DNA from: Polytrichum commune
Lineage: Eukaryota; Streptophyta; Polytrichopsida; Polytrichales; Polytrichaceae
Assembly (NCBI GenBank): GCA_950295325.1
Contig: OX485804.1
Location: forward strand, 5,768,001 to 5,828,000
Direction: 5' to 3'
DNA: 60,000 bases
Shown: piece by piece, positions 32,901 through 45,185 of the stretch
Layout of the letters: each line of letters begins with the position of its first letter
Position numbering within the stretch: the first letter of the stretch is position 1
Notes under the pieces: generated by a model
What the model was told of the DNA's origin: nothing
Seen by the model: the letters and a program-made list of their open reading frames with translations, nothing else
Database searches by the model: none
Made by a program: the position numbers and the translations under genes

Positions 32901-35900
32901 ATAACGCAAAGTGCAACATGGCAATGTTGAAATTGATGATTTCGTACATGGGACACATAAAATCTCCCAAAGTTGCACACATACACAAAGCTCAAACTTT
33001 CTAGGGTATATTTGATCTAGAAGTTGCAAAACAAAATGGTGTGGTGGTGGAGCTTCTAGAGATTGAAGGGGAGCTCAAGGTCAAGTTCCCTTACTTCCAC
33101 TTAGAGGAATGTAGGTGAAATCAAGCAAGGAGGCGCAGAGTATGTGAATTATTGGGCTACAATGAAAGCATAGCTAGAATGTGCGGGTAAACATGGTGCA
33201 CACATAGTTATAGAGTCAACAATGGAACTTGAAGCCTCATATGATGATGTGGTTGATACCACAAATGTAGGCATGGTTATCTCTGCATCGAAAGTTCTCA
33301 TTTGCACCGATGCTTGTACGACAATGCTTCTTCTAGGGAAGGAATTGTCTTCACAAACATATTTTGTCTATGTTGTGCTTGTAGAAATTGGAGAGAAAGA
33401 GGTGGAGAGCTGGATAGGGATGCCATCCATTATTTGGGTGCTTGATAATTACACTATCTTCATGAAATCTAGAAGCAAATCAATGTCTTGAAGAAGATGT
33501 ATTCTTCATCACCATTAACACCATCCACACTCTTATCCTCCCTTACCCGACACAACATGGATGTCGAGCATTCAACAATCTATCTTTACCTTGGACAAAT
33601 GCTGCAACATTGCTCCTCCACCGCAAATATCCTCACAAGAGAGAGGACCCCAACGATTACATGCAAGGGAATCTTCATCTCCACATGTTGACTGTTGCTT
33701 CACTAAAATCCGTTCTCCTCATGTAATATTTATTGAACAACTACAAAATTACCAATCTCGCACTTGGTCCCTTTTTCAAAGGTTGTCCTTTAAAATGAGG
33801 TTTGGAGACACCCCAAACTTCATTTAACCCTTAATTTCATGGAGTATATTGTGGTTTCCTTAGATCATCTAAATAGTAATCTCTCTAGAGCTCGCTTTGT
33901 ATTATATCTAAAAGAAAAGTTGTTGCTAATGATTTTAAGATCACATCAATATGATCGCAATATGTAGTGATTTTCATGATTTGTTAATAATCACCTTAAA
34001 ACCGTTAAATTCAAGAAATTATGATAAATATATGCAATAAGATTAGAATCAAAACTTTCAATCACTATATCAAGAATAGATACACACTTTCAGGTAAGAA
34101 TAGGAGTTCATAGAAAATTGACAAGTTTAATCAAAATAGTATAAGTTACTATGTATAGTAATGTATCAACAAAAAATAACATCAATTCGTTGTTGATTTT
34201 AAAACTCTCTTGTGAACAACCATCTTTTCATATTGGAATGGGATTATTGCCATTGACAAGACAATTTCATGAGGAACACAATGATACGTATTGTGACTTT
34301 CCTTCCTTTCGGATGAATTTGCCTTCAAGAGTCATTCATGACTCCAAAACGGGCCTATGAGGGAGTTAAGGATTAAAGGAAATGGGTGCCAACATGGTGA
34401 AGTGGACCCAAAGAATGCTTCAATGTACTAAAATCATGTTTTGTTTGTCAAACGTCTAGAAATAATAGCACGATGTCGTTTAAAGTAGTTTTTTCTTTTC
34501 ATTTCATTTCATGGTGCAATTTATTGTTATATTAAGTACTCAAATATAGAATATCAAGACAAGATTGTCAAAATGCATCATTCAAAATAATGCTAAAAAA
34601 ATGGCCAAATTTGATGTTGGACATAAATTTCACTGACCCTAAAAATTTATGCCCAAGGTTGGTATTTTTGTTTTTCTTCATATTCCTCGAATTCATTGTA
34701 GGCTTGAGGGTGTCATAAAAAAGATGTAAAAAATCATGTACAAGTTAAAATTCCATCATATTTTAGACAAATTTTAGGGAATTGCTTATTTAATATCACT
34801 TACTTGCACACCACTTGCACTGTCTTTTAGAATATGTAATTTTATTTGTTTAATTTTATTTTGTCAACTTTTAATTGCTCGACTTTGTAGACCATCAAGT
34901 GTTTTTAAATATCTTGAATATGTTTCAAGAAAATCAAAGTGGATCCATAATTTTGACACTTTCACTTAAACCTTTGTAGGGATCAAAAGTTGTCCACTTT
35001 ATTATGCTTTCACCCAAATATACTCACCTACATTAAACTATCTTCATAGGATTGAGAAAACTCTCATCAAGCATCCTAGCCATCGATGTGACAAAGGACT
35101 TGGTATCCTCATATATATTACACTCCTTACCGTTCTTGCGCTCTTGATATTCTTGGGTTATCACACTATAGGGAGGGCTCCATATGTGCTTGAGAGTAAT
35201 TTAACCCATCCACATGGAAATGCCTTGGATTTTGTTCATCCCACATTGACATCTCCTTGTAATGCGTCCTTATTTGCAATCTCTTATCAAGTACAACATA
35301 TTATATGTGTCACTGTTGGCAATTTGTCCACAATCTATCAAATAAGTACATGATTATCAACCCCCATTATTTGTTTTGGGAAGTAGTAGGTTGGCTACAT
35401 GTTGAATTATGAAGCAATCAAGGTGGTGAGCTCAAGATTTTTGTGGAGTTTGGGGTGGCTACAATTAGATGAATTAAAGGGAGTATTTGGCAATTGCACA
35501 TAATTTATGTGGCAATTTGGGTGGCGACTTCTAATTATACATGGGAAATATTCAATGATATATGTATGCTTTGATAGGTGAACAATGGTCCCACATATAA
35601 ATCAATAAGCAAATAAGTGGCTCAATCTTATATTTGCACTCTAGATGTGGCTGCACACACCACAAACCAAGGGGGGAGTTGACTACAGCGCTACGCATTG
35701 AGAGTGAACAAGCCAATTGAAATTGGCTACATTAAAAAATTTCACTAGCCCCTTAAACCTCTAGAGGCTTTCATGTTCAACTAGTTTGCAAGTGTATGAG
35801 TGGATCAACATGCACATATCCTAGATTCCAGGTACTTAGCAACAATCTTAGGCCAACAACCCTTTAAAACATCAATGTGCACCCTAATTGAAGCAAGTTT

Positions 35901-37097
35901 GCACACACATAAGATTATTAGTGTTGAAATATCGTACACTTAAAGTACATAGTGCATTTCTACACCCAAAAAGACTTGACCAACCCTCTTAAATAAGAGA
36001 AGACACTCAAAATGAGCATTGTTGCTTCAGAAGACCACTCGTATAAATCATACATACAAGTGCAGATAGGTAGGGAGGGAGGTCGGCCTTTGCATTTACA
36101 TAATTGCAACCAAAGGTGCAATTGTGGTTCCAAAATATTACGCTACTAGTAGGTTTCAAAATCTCCTACTATTCAAATTCAACTCTCAAATCCACACCGT
36201 CGGAATTCCACTCCTCCCTTCCATGAATCAAAAAACCTCATCATAAGGGGACCAACAAGGTTGAATCACATTTGGGAATACATACCCACTACAAGCCCCA
36301 AATGAGAATCTCCACAATCCACTTTCAAGCATCACCAATGCACTCCACTTTGGAACTTGAAATTTAATCCCCATACTTCTTAAACTCCACTACAATCAAA
36401 AAATGACATCATTAATTGGCACTACGTGACTAAGGATGTTGCAATATACAAGCTAAGAGAGCATGATGTTGGCAACCAATAGGATGAAGAATGAAAGAGA
36501 AAATGGTGACATTGCTCACCCACTTAACTAAACCCTAGGCAAAGCGAGCCCTTGGATGGGAGGATGGGCTTCATCCACGGCTCACAATGGAGCTCATCGA
36601 CTACTTCCATCAATGGAGCTTAAGGTAGAGGGGCCCTTTCCTGCTCGGGTCCTTAAACCGCTCACTAGACCTATCCAAACAAGAGGTACATTATAGCTTC
36701 CAACCTCAAATTTCTATGTAATCATGGTGTACATTTTTGGGGTGAGTGGTTTTGGGTACCCCTATGAGTTCTCCTTCCAAAATTCATAACTAATTCAATA
36801 TTAATCCAAAATTAATTATTCAAATTGGTCCAATTTCCAATGTACTTTGCACATCTTCCAAGATTGATTCCCTCTTAATAACTCCCCGATGAACATGCCA
36901 ATTTGAAATTTGAGCGGGAAAGGGCCCCTCTGCCTTAGTGGTAGGTCTTGGCTTTTAGACGACTCCACTCTACCCATGAGAAGCTAGTTGGCATCCTCTC
37001 TTACCCACAAAGAGTGGAGGTGACACCTTACAAGCCAAAAATCCAGTTTTCATAATTATGTGTATGTAAATCAATTCACTTTGTTGTAACAAATTAT
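32901..37097. other. AT-rich spacer, no supported gene
   Basis: Frames up to about 90 codons occur but show no domain, no splice chain and no conserved motif. I see no structured repeat of note. Confidence 0.5.
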
Positions 37098-37406
37098 CTA
37101 CTACACTAAATATGATATTTAGTGTCACCAATTCCAATTGTCTTGCATACTAATTGTAAACCACGGTGTAGTGTCACCATCACTAAATGTTCACCCCATC
37201 ATTATTTGTCATTCCTTGTAAAGTCTTTTTGGGGATTAGAGATTTACAATATTACAATTATTGTCACTTACCAAGTGTTTTTTCATCCAAATTTCAATCT
37301 TCCATGACAATATTTGTTCACTTATTCATAAAAAATTGTCATCCAAAAAGTTACCAAAGTGACACAAAAAACCATATGACACAAAATATCATATTTAGTG
37401 TAGTAG
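37098..37406 (+). repeat. MITE-like element, copy B (309 bp, intact inverted repeats)
   Basis: CTACTACACTAAATATGATA at the left (37098) is the inverted complement of the right end (TATCATATTTAGTGTAGTAG ending at 37406); the match is at least 23 bases and perfect. The left arm also contains its own palindrome CACTAAATAT-G-ATATTTAGTG. No coding capacity. No clear target duplication is seen. Copies or fragments lie at 3547, 21190, 21995 and 42750. Confidence 0.75.
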
Positions 37407-37559
37407 CTGGAAAATAAAGGGTTGACATTGATTATCCCAATTAGTGCGTGCTATTATTCAAAGTCATGCTTACTAAACCTATGTTTGCCCCTGATGAAGC
37501 CGGTGAGACCAAGTATAAACCATGCACATGTTAGATTAGGCAAGGTTAATTTTTGGTAC

Positions 37560-39340
37560 AAAATGCCACATGTTATCGTGTGAGTGGTTGGAAAATTTTA
37601 AAAGTTGACTTGGAAATTGAAATTTAGCATAGAGATGCTCAATTAGACCTAAAATTATGATGAGGAAGGTGTATGAGCTCTAATTCATTTTGCAAGAAAA
37701 TAACTAAGGTATGTGGGTGCTATCCATTTTATTTTTTTTCATGTTTTCCAACTTATACTAATTAGATTTACACAACGGAACTTGTGTTCCATTAGCAAAT
37801 CTACGATGAAGCATCAACGAAATTTGGTTTTAAAATCAGACCTCCTTTGATTTAGTTATGGCTATCAAAATTCCACGTTTGTTGATTTCTTAACTAAACC
37901 TCTCCATTGTGTTTGCTCTTGAGTGTGGAGTGCACTAGTTAATGAAATTCGAAGATGTAGTCCAATCACTTTTGAACATGTGTCTTTATATTGTTGTTAT
38001 TTGATCCTCACCTCACCAGATACCAATCAAATAAAAGGAGTCCAATTAAGAAAAGTAACCGAATAACACATGCATGCCTTTATGTTCTCTTTTTCTTTTA
38101 GTTCATGTTAGTGAACAATGGTGTTGTTTAAGAGAAAAAAAAGGAAAAAGGAAAACTATGGTTGTGGGGTTTAGGATTTGGGAGAAGCTTCAAATTCAAG
38201 CCATAGTGTGCATAAAATGAGAGCAAGAGATCGTCGTGCAATGTGATCTTTGGTGTAGGTGACATGGCAAAGCAATGCAAAGGAGTGTGTTTGGAGGAGG
38301 AGGAGATGAGGTAACATACATATACCCTAGGCCCATGTCATATTAGGCATAAAGCAATTGTTCTGCCCAAAAATGCCACATGTCATCATGTGAGTGGTTT
38401 GGAACACTTAAAAAGATGATGTGAAAATTAAATTTCAGTTCGGATGTGTTCAACAAGATATGAATGTACAATAAGGCAAACATGCTCCAATTCGTGTTGC
38501 ATGAAGCGACTCCTTTCTCCTTTCTTTATTTTCTTTGTATTTTTCTTCGGTTAATATGGTGCCATTGTGTATAGAAAAATGAAAAAAGGAAAGAAAATAA
38601 TAACCATGTTTGTAAAATTTTAGAGATAATCAACATCATAGAAATTAAACAATATTATATATGGATGGTTGTGAAGTTCAGGGTTTTGGGAGATTCAAAC
38701 TTCCAATCTTTAATGCAGGTGTGAGCAAGAGGTCATGTGAGTGGTTGGAACAACATGAAAAAGATGAAGTGGAAATTTAATTTGAGCATAGACGTTCCCA
38801 ATGAGACCTAAATGCATGGTAAGTAAGGCAAACATGCAACAAGAAAAGGGATCTGATCTCTCATCTTTATTTCTTGTCTTCTTGTTGGGTCAACTACAAC
38901 AAGAAGTCTCTAGAATGAGTCACCACCGATTATTAACTCGGAGTTACGTAGTGCTATAACTACGGAATGAGAATGTAACACTTTACCAAGCAAAGTCATT
39001 TATGTTCTATAATGTTTGAATAACGTATTGAACTTTCATTAATAAAAATTTGAACTCCCGAGTAAGACTTTATTGCACTGTGAAACTGCAAATAGTAATA
39101 CACACTAATTGGGATAATCAGTGAATAGTAATACACACTAATTAGGATAATCAGTGTACTGTAGGTGTTGTGGAAAGAAGCAAGAAAAAAAGGGGAAAGA
39201 AAAACGTAAAAAAGAAAAGCTATGGCGGTGAAAAGAAAAGCTATGGCTGTGGGGTTTAGGGTTTTGGGGAGCTTCAAACTTCAAACCCCAGTGCAGGTGA
39301 GAGCAAGAACTCGTCGCGCAAGGTGATCGATGGTGTGATC
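37560..39340 (+). repeat. Tandem degenerate copies of the UXT 5' region
   Basis: Promoter-side landmarks recur three times: GTGAGTGGTTGG at about 37579, 38390 and 38738. The leader phrase GGTTT-GGGA-GCTTCAAA recurs near 38168, 38678 and 39257. A pseudo-start at 38264 is followed by about 45 bases resembling the true coding start (ATGGCAAAGCAATGCAAAGG). Only the last copy leads into an intact gene. Confidence 0.65.
39091..39156 (+). repeat. 33-bp direct repeat, two copies
   Basis: AATAGTAATACACACTAATT plus 13 bases occurs at 39091-39123 and 39124-39156 with a single difference (G/A). It lies about 190 bases before the UXT start codon, in its probable promoter or leader. Confidence 0.85.
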
Positions 39341-39343
39341 GAA

Positions 39344-39805
39344 ATGGCGAAGCAACGCAAAGGAAATCGTTCCGAGGAGGATACGAAGGCCAAAATTGAG
39401 CAGTATGAGACATTCGTGGACAAAAGGCTCAAACCTGACCTGGTGGCTGCGATAGGGGTGCGCGACAGAGTATTAGAGCAGCAGAAAACCTATGCCGATC
39501 TTGCAACCAACATAAAGATGTTGAAGGATCAGAATCTGACGAAGCTGAGGACGATGATCAATATGGGGTCCGAGGTTTATGGCCAAGCTGAAGTGCCGGA
39601 TTCTACCCATATCTTTGTTGACATAGGGTTAGGGTTTCATGCGGAGTTCACTTGGGATGAGGCCCTCCAGTTCATCACGGCCAAGGATGAGGTCCTAAGT
39701 AAGCAGATAGAGAAACACACATCGCAGATATCGAGCATTAAAGCGCAGATTAAGCTTGTGTGTGAGGGTATTCGAGAATTGATGAATATTTCTAACCAGC
39801 GATAA
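39344..39805 (+). CDS. UXT: UXT homologue, prefoldin-alpha-like cochaperone subunit
   Basis: UXT is an alpha-type prefoldin-like protein. In animals it is part of the URI/R2TP prefoldin-like complex and also binds transcription factors; plant homologues are less studied. The frame encodes 153 aa without introns, close to the usual 150-160. N- and C-terminal coiled-coil helices (VDKRLKPDLVAAIGVRDRVL and IEKHTSQISSIKAQIKL) flank the conserved beta-hairpin core VYGQAEVPDSTHIFVDIGLG, FHAEFTWDEALQFI. The end is KLVCEGIRELMN, as in UXT proteins. The ATG at 39344 gives MAKQRKGNR, and upstream in-frame text starts only with a GTG at 39323. The upstream region is triplicated and a shattered copy lies about 8 kb upstream. 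Confidence 0.92.
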   Translation: MAKQRKGNRSEEDTKAKIEQYETFVDKRLKPDLVAAIGVRDRVLEQQKTYADLATNIKMLKDQNLTKLRTMINMGSEVYGQAEVPDSTHIFVDIGLGFHAEFTWDEALQFITAKDEVLSKQIEKHTSQISSIKAQIKLVCEGIRELMNISNQR

Positions 39806-42749
39806 CACGATGCGCACAGTTGGATCTCCCGGATATATTTCTCATATATGAAAGATGTACATGTAAAAATTACGGTTGCCATCACTGCGATGTGGCTGGA
39901 TGTGCTAACAGTGGAGGAGAACGTTGAGGAAGACTGGAAGAATTAGGGCAAGTATTTGCTGACGTTTAGCGCAAATTGCTGGATTTTTGCATCCTTGCGA
40001 GGAAAGAAAAGTTTTGGAATTGCTGCCGGAAGATTGCTTCTCCTGCTAGGCAATCCTCCATACATGGTATTTCTTGGGTGCCGAATTTTTTCATGTATTA
40101 GATGAATGCATAGGAAACTGGATCCCCTTTGTATTAGTTAGTTGTTCGCAACTCATTTGGACGAGGTCTCACTGGCCAACCCTAGATTTCAGTGAGTTTT
40201 TGTTCCATAATGCACTGGATGGCTGCTGTCTGAATTGCTTGTGACTACCAGCATATAAGACCTAGGCAATTCGTCTTGGGTCGGTGAAAATTCTTGCAAA
40301 TCTATAAAAATGGGAGTTTTTTTATATTTCTCAGTGATGCAGGATAATTTTCACCAACGCAAGACGAGTTGCCTAGTTCTCATATGCTTGTAGTGTGTGA
40401 AGAGGGTATTGTCATTGAAACTACTCTCATCAACTTCTGGGCCCTCGTTTCTTCATTGCACACCCTCCAATGATCATTTATAGTCCAATTTGGATTAGAG
40501 CAGTCTTTACCTCATTGTATTAGCTTCCACTGGCTTTATCAATGACACCATTTATTCTGACATAGCAATTTCATCATTTAGATCCATGTTGAAGGTATTG
40601 TCTTACAAGTTTTCTCTTTCATTTGTGCAGCTGGATAGGAATACCCCATCGAAAGGTGTAAACCGGACCACAACAACAGCTCAAAATTTCAGGGAAGTCT
40701 GGAGGCTGACTTCCCATGGTATGGAGTGTCAATCCTGCATACTAAAAATCATGTTGTACCAATCTTGGCTTCAATTTGGTTGCCTCCTATGCACTCCTTG
40801 ACATCTCCTTCATTATAATGTCAAATTGGGTACATAATTTGGCGAATGTTATGGTTGACAACATGGCATTTTGTTTAATGCTTAAATTCACTTTCCATGC
40901 TCTTTTTAGAAATCTGAGCACAATAGTACAGTTCCTTTCTGTCTCCTCCTTTCTCCATTCTGTATACAATGTACATGCTTTGATCCAATCAAAATGGTTT
41001 CCACCCACAAGGTAGATCTGACTGATAGATTCAAATAGATAATGTGTTGTGCATTGCAGTCATTCTTTTCCATCTTGATCTACTCTTGCATTGGCGTTGA
41101 GATGAATGGCTTCGTTCAGTGATCAGTCTTCTTGTGTTGGCACCCAAATGGTTACCTAAGTGACAGGCAATTGCATGATGGAAAATTGAGGATCTCTATG
41201 AAGTAAGGGAAGTGATTCCCATGTTTTTATAAGAAGATTACCTATTTTGCACCGGCTTCATCAAACAGGCAGGGTGCCAAGCATACAGACTTTATAAGGT
41301 TGTATATATTGACAATGGTGTTGACTTCAGAGGATGACACAGGCAGGGAATGGTATGAGCAACTCCATTTCTTCCTGGCTTGCGTTCTTGACAATTGCAA
41401 CTTGTGAATCTGAGAACAGACAGGCAATCTGTAGACAATGGATGTTGCAAGGACACACTGCTGACTACTGAGTTTTTCTAATTTCCTACTGATTGCAATA
41501 AGAGTGACCTTCCAGTTTGATGAAATACGGCGGACATTGCCATGGCTAAACCCACCTTGGAACTCTGAAATAAATTTTGCTATGTCTTCCTCATGACTGC
41601 AATTTTCTTAGGTTTTTATTCATCCAGATGTAGCAAATATAAAAGACGATCTTTCACCAATGCATAGCACCTCAGATTTCTTTCTGGATTAGACCTCTTT
41701 GAAGATTGAATTAAGCAATGGTCCTTCTGTGCAGTTGTACACAAGAATCGAATTATGATGACCCTTTGCCATGTGCTGTAATTGGAGTCTTGTCATTTAT
41801 GTAGCCTTGCATGTTGATTGAGAATATGGGAGTGTTTAGTTCTTTCAAGTTGGATTTTTTTTGGTCCATGGCGTTGGATGCAGTGATACTCCGGACTTAA
41901 AGATTTGGTTGTAAACTATACGTGCCCATCCCGGCTGCATGATCTTTAAAACTTGAAGCTAGTTCCAAGTGACCTCATATGAATAAGCTGAAGTTGGACA
42001 TTATGAATCAACTTATGTACAGATGTGATGCATACTGGGAAGTCCAGGTTGACGTGTTCATCTGGTGAATGAAACCTTGAAATTCTTCCGTTTGATTATG
42101 GTATTTGAATTGCTCTGAAGTGCACGTTTGTCATAATGGATTTCGTTTCCTAACCTGACCATTGGGGTGGCAGTCAAATCTGCCTGTATAGGTTTACTGT
42201 CGATTCATACCAATTAACCTCAGTAGACTAATACCGGGTCCCTGGTCCTGCTTTAGGTGTTGCATTGTCTTTAAAAAGCAATCTCTGGCCTCTACATAAG
42301 AATTGGTTTGTGCCCTATCCAATGGTAGGTGTTCTGAACATGTGCCCTGTCACAATTCAAGTGACATTACAGCATACTTATCCCATAGCATCTCAGGCTG
42401 ATTACAGAAGCCCTTGATGGCAGTTTCATTTCCTACGATCGCTGCATGAATGAGGGAATGACTCCAGCTATGATCCTCACCAACTTTTCAATTTGGGAAA
42501 CGGCAGGCTCCCAAATGTTGCACAAGTTCAAACTGAAACAAGCAGCTGGTTTTTTCGAAGAAGGTAGCCAATGGGTGATGTCCGGCCTGTAGAATAAGTT
42601 TGGTGGAAGGTGTTACACGAGATCAGTATACACTTCAAGTCATCGACCACCACACTCTGTTGCTTTGCAAGTCTCCCCAGGTGTGCAGTATGTAATCTTT
42701 CTTCATCTTGTTCATCAGCAGTGCAAGGTCTGTGTCTTGGCAGGCCTGT
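39806..42749. other. Spacer, no supported gene
   Basis: The first part must include the UXT 3' UTR. The rest has short frames only, without domain matches. Base composition is less AT-rich than 22-37 kb. No repeat structure stood out. Confidence 0.45.
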
Positions 42750-42773
42750 CACTAAATATGATATTTAGTGTCA
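42750..42773. repeat. Solitary 24-bp palindrome of the MITE family
   Basis: CACTAAATATGATATTTAGTG plus TCA matches the end of the 37098 element and nothing else of that element follows. It sits at the border of the duplicated gene fragment. It may be an excision footprint or a minimal element. Confidence 0.45.
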
Positions 42774-42796
42774 TTGTGGTGGCTTTTCTGGTAGTA

Positions 42797-42937
42797 TTTT
42801 CCATGCCCTAGCCCTGGATGCAGCGGTTCTTCTATGGAAGTGTTGAGATGATTGATCCGGCCTCGAAAGGTATCCTTATTTGCGATGAGGAGGAATAGTC
42901 CAAGAATCTGTAACATGCATAGATTTCGCTTGCTTCC
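42797..42937 (-). pseudogene. Duplicated 3' fragment of the adjacent 439-aa gene
   Basis: On the minus strand GSKRNLCMLQILG and DTFRGRINHLNTS, EEPL line up with GSKSLHVLGSW, DAFRMQINEFSTS, DEPL in the last 50 residues of the gene at 43022-44341. Distance between the copies is about 230 bp. A second short duplication, CTTCATCTTGTTCATCAGCA, occurs near 42702 and 42962. The fragment has no start or upstream part, so it is a relic. Confidence 0.7.
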
Positions 42938-43021
42938 CTGGATGTGAAATATGTCATTGTCCTTCATCTTGTTCATCAGCATTGCAAGGTCTGTGTCTTG
43001 GCAGGCAAATGTCACATGCGG

Positions 43022-44341
43022 CTAATTTTCAGGACCTAATTTTTGAGGCAGCGGTTCATCTGTGGAAGTACTAAATTCATTGATCTGCATTCGAAAGGCA
43101 TCCTCATCGACGATAAGAGGAGGAATGGTCCAAGATCCTAACACATGCAGAGACTTGCTCCCTCCCTCTCTCACAGCTTCCTCACACCGCCTGCGATACT
43201 GAGCTCCAATGTCCGCATCCAACCCATCCATCAAGACTTGATACTTGTCCTCAGTTTCACCAATGAACTTGGCCAACATGGTGGCCGCCTCCCGCGGCCC
43301 ATACATGTGCCAAAACAATCGAAGCACATTAAAGCAATTCTTCCCCACATCTTCCTCGTAGTCAAACAAATCATCCCCCACTTCCACAAGAAGCTCAGAC
43401 ACGGACAGAAACTCAAAATGGGCCTCATCCACAGGTACATTCCTCAATCCATACATAAGCAGGTTCAGAATACGGTAGTCGAACGACTTAAACCTTATGG
43501 CCTGCACAACATCTTCAAGCTTCACTTGGATGCCATCAGATATGGCTGTACATAAAGAGTGCTCCAGCTTCCAATACTGAAGACCCTCATTAAGCTCTTC
43601 TTCAATCCTCTTCGTAAGTAAGCCTCTCTCCGAGAGCACCACTCGCAACCCTGCGAACGGATCCTCACCTAAACCGCATGGAGGCCTCCTCTTCGATGCA
43701 TTTGAGGAGACTGTTGGACACATTTGATCTTCGTTAACCTCATCCAGCTGGTAGATGTAAGACTCCACAAACACAAGAAGTGGGAAATGCTGGAACACAT
43801 GCTTAGGGTTTTGAACGTCCATCTCGTGGAACATGAAATACGACCTGCAAAAATCCTCAACCGTGGATCGTGCCCTTTCCATGTCCTTGATGCCCACCAT
43901 TACCATGGGAGATACCATCCCATTTACCAAATCACATGCGGTTCTCGATCCCTTCATGGACACTGGACTGACCTTTTCATCTCCAGAATTTTTACGCACT
44001 ATATGTTCCTCCAAATCACGCGCGGATTTCAATCCCTCAGTGGACGTTGGACTGACCTTTTCAGTTGCAGAATTTTTGTGCAACCGGTTCTCATCTCCAC
44101 CTGAATTTCTTGCATTAGAGGCTTCGTGGAGGATTGATGTCGCTCGTATCTTCGGGATAGCGTCCATCAACACTCCACAAAGCCTGTCCATCTCCATCGG
44201 GTTACTGCTGCTGGACTGGCCCAGCAGGAGGAGGAATTCTGCAAGGAAGCGATTGGAGGGGCCGTTGGGAGTGGCGATGCCGTGCGTTTGGAGTAGACAG
44301 AGATGCAAGTGCACTGATTCCAGCCGCTCGAGTGCATCCAT
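43022..44341 (-). CDS. Conserved plant protein of unknown function, 439 aa, single exon
   Basis: The ATG at 44341 sits in the context GGAGAGATGGATGC, and the frame is open to a TAG at 43022-43024. The protein begins MDALERLESVHLHLCLLQ. It has a helical, Ser-poor C-terminal half with SFDYRILNLLMYGL, ELLVEVGDDLFDYEEDV and FNVLRLFWHMYGPREAAT, and ends with a GSWTIPPLI region. I recall similar proteins of unknown function in other plants, but I cannot name an accession or a role. The DDLFD phrase (about residue 323) looks like the DDxxD of isoprenoid synthases; no second metal-binding motif is seen, so an enzyme call is not justified. No signal peptide or membrane segment is visible. Confidence 0.8.
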   Translation of the reverse strand: MDALERLESVHLHLCLLQTHGIATPNGPSNRFLAEFLLLLGQSSSSNPMEMDRLCGVLMDAIPKIRATSILHEASNARNSGGDENRLHKNSATEKVSPTSTEGLKSARDLEEHIVRKNSGDEKVSPVSMKGSRTACDLVNGMVSPMVMVGIKDMERARSTVEDFCRSYFMFHEMDVQNPKHVFQHFPLLVFVESYIYQLDEVNEDQMCPTVSSNASKRRPPCGLGEDPFAGLRVVLSERGLLTKRIEEELNEGLQYWKLEHSLCTAISDGIQVKLEDVVQAIRFKSFDYRILNLLMYGLRNVPVDEAHFEFLSVSELLVEVGDDLFDYEEDVGKNCFNVLRLFWHMYGPREAATMLAKFIGETEDKYQVLMDGLDADIGAQYRRRCEEAVREGGSKSLHVLGSWTIPPLIVDEDAFRMQINEFSTSTDEPLPQKLGPEN

Positions 44342-45185
44342 CTCTCCTCCGTTTGCCTCCTCTACAAATGCTCACCTGGCGAACGAAATCGTGTGTTCTT
44401 AGCAGGCACATTCCTACAGAGCGCTCACTAAACCCTAAAACCCTATTGACAGAGGCTTGGGACATGTCACATAAATATCCCTATGTGTCCTCAGTGTCCC
44501 GTGTCCTTAAATTTCCATTTGATAGGGTGCCGGTTGAGGTATATTATTAGCAATCACATCATGAGTTCACTGGTTTAAGTTACCAATTATTTTGTCACCA
44601 AATGTTACTCCCATTATGTTTTTGTTGTTCCCGGAGAGAGGGAACTATGGCATACAAGTGTACCTCTCATTCATCCAACATAGAAGCTTGGAATAGTATG
44701 CATCCCGGAGATTACATTTTGTAGTCTATTTGACACCAGAAGTAGTTTTAAACATCCCAGTTTAGACTAGTGTAAGTAATTTGAGATGAACTAATACAAA
44801 TGTATAGGGGGTCAAGTTATTATGTTTGGTTGTATGAGAGGTACCCTCGTATGTGAGAATTCCCTCTCTCTTTTGTTCCTTTGGGATCCTGCCTCATCAT
44901 TCATGCAACCTTCTTCTTAGCTTCTTCACCTCGTGGGTCATTAACTCTCACTAAACCCTAAACTTTCAACCCTAGTGATGGAGGTTTGTGACATAAGTAT
45001 TCCATGTGTCCTTGGTGTGGCAGTCCTAAATGTTCCATTGAAAGGGTGTTGGCTAATGGCATCAAACCACATCTAGGTTTTAGTTGCCTAATATAATTTT
45101 GTCACCTTATGTTGTAGCAGTACCATAAACTTAGGGTTTTGTCTTTTCTTAGACTGGATAATTGCCTATAGATAAGAGATTGTCT
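44342..45185. other. Upstream region of the 439-aa gene, no other gene
   Basis: Contains the presumed minus-strand promoter and 5' UTR. A phrase CACTAAACCCTAAA occurs near 44426 and again near 44950, with CCTA/TGTGTCCT context after each, so the two parts may be an old duplication. No further coding frame. Confidence 0.45.

Noticed and set aside
43145-44402. Plus-strand frames of 126-189 codons over the unknown gene
   Set aside because: They are antisense shadows of the continuous 439-codon frame.
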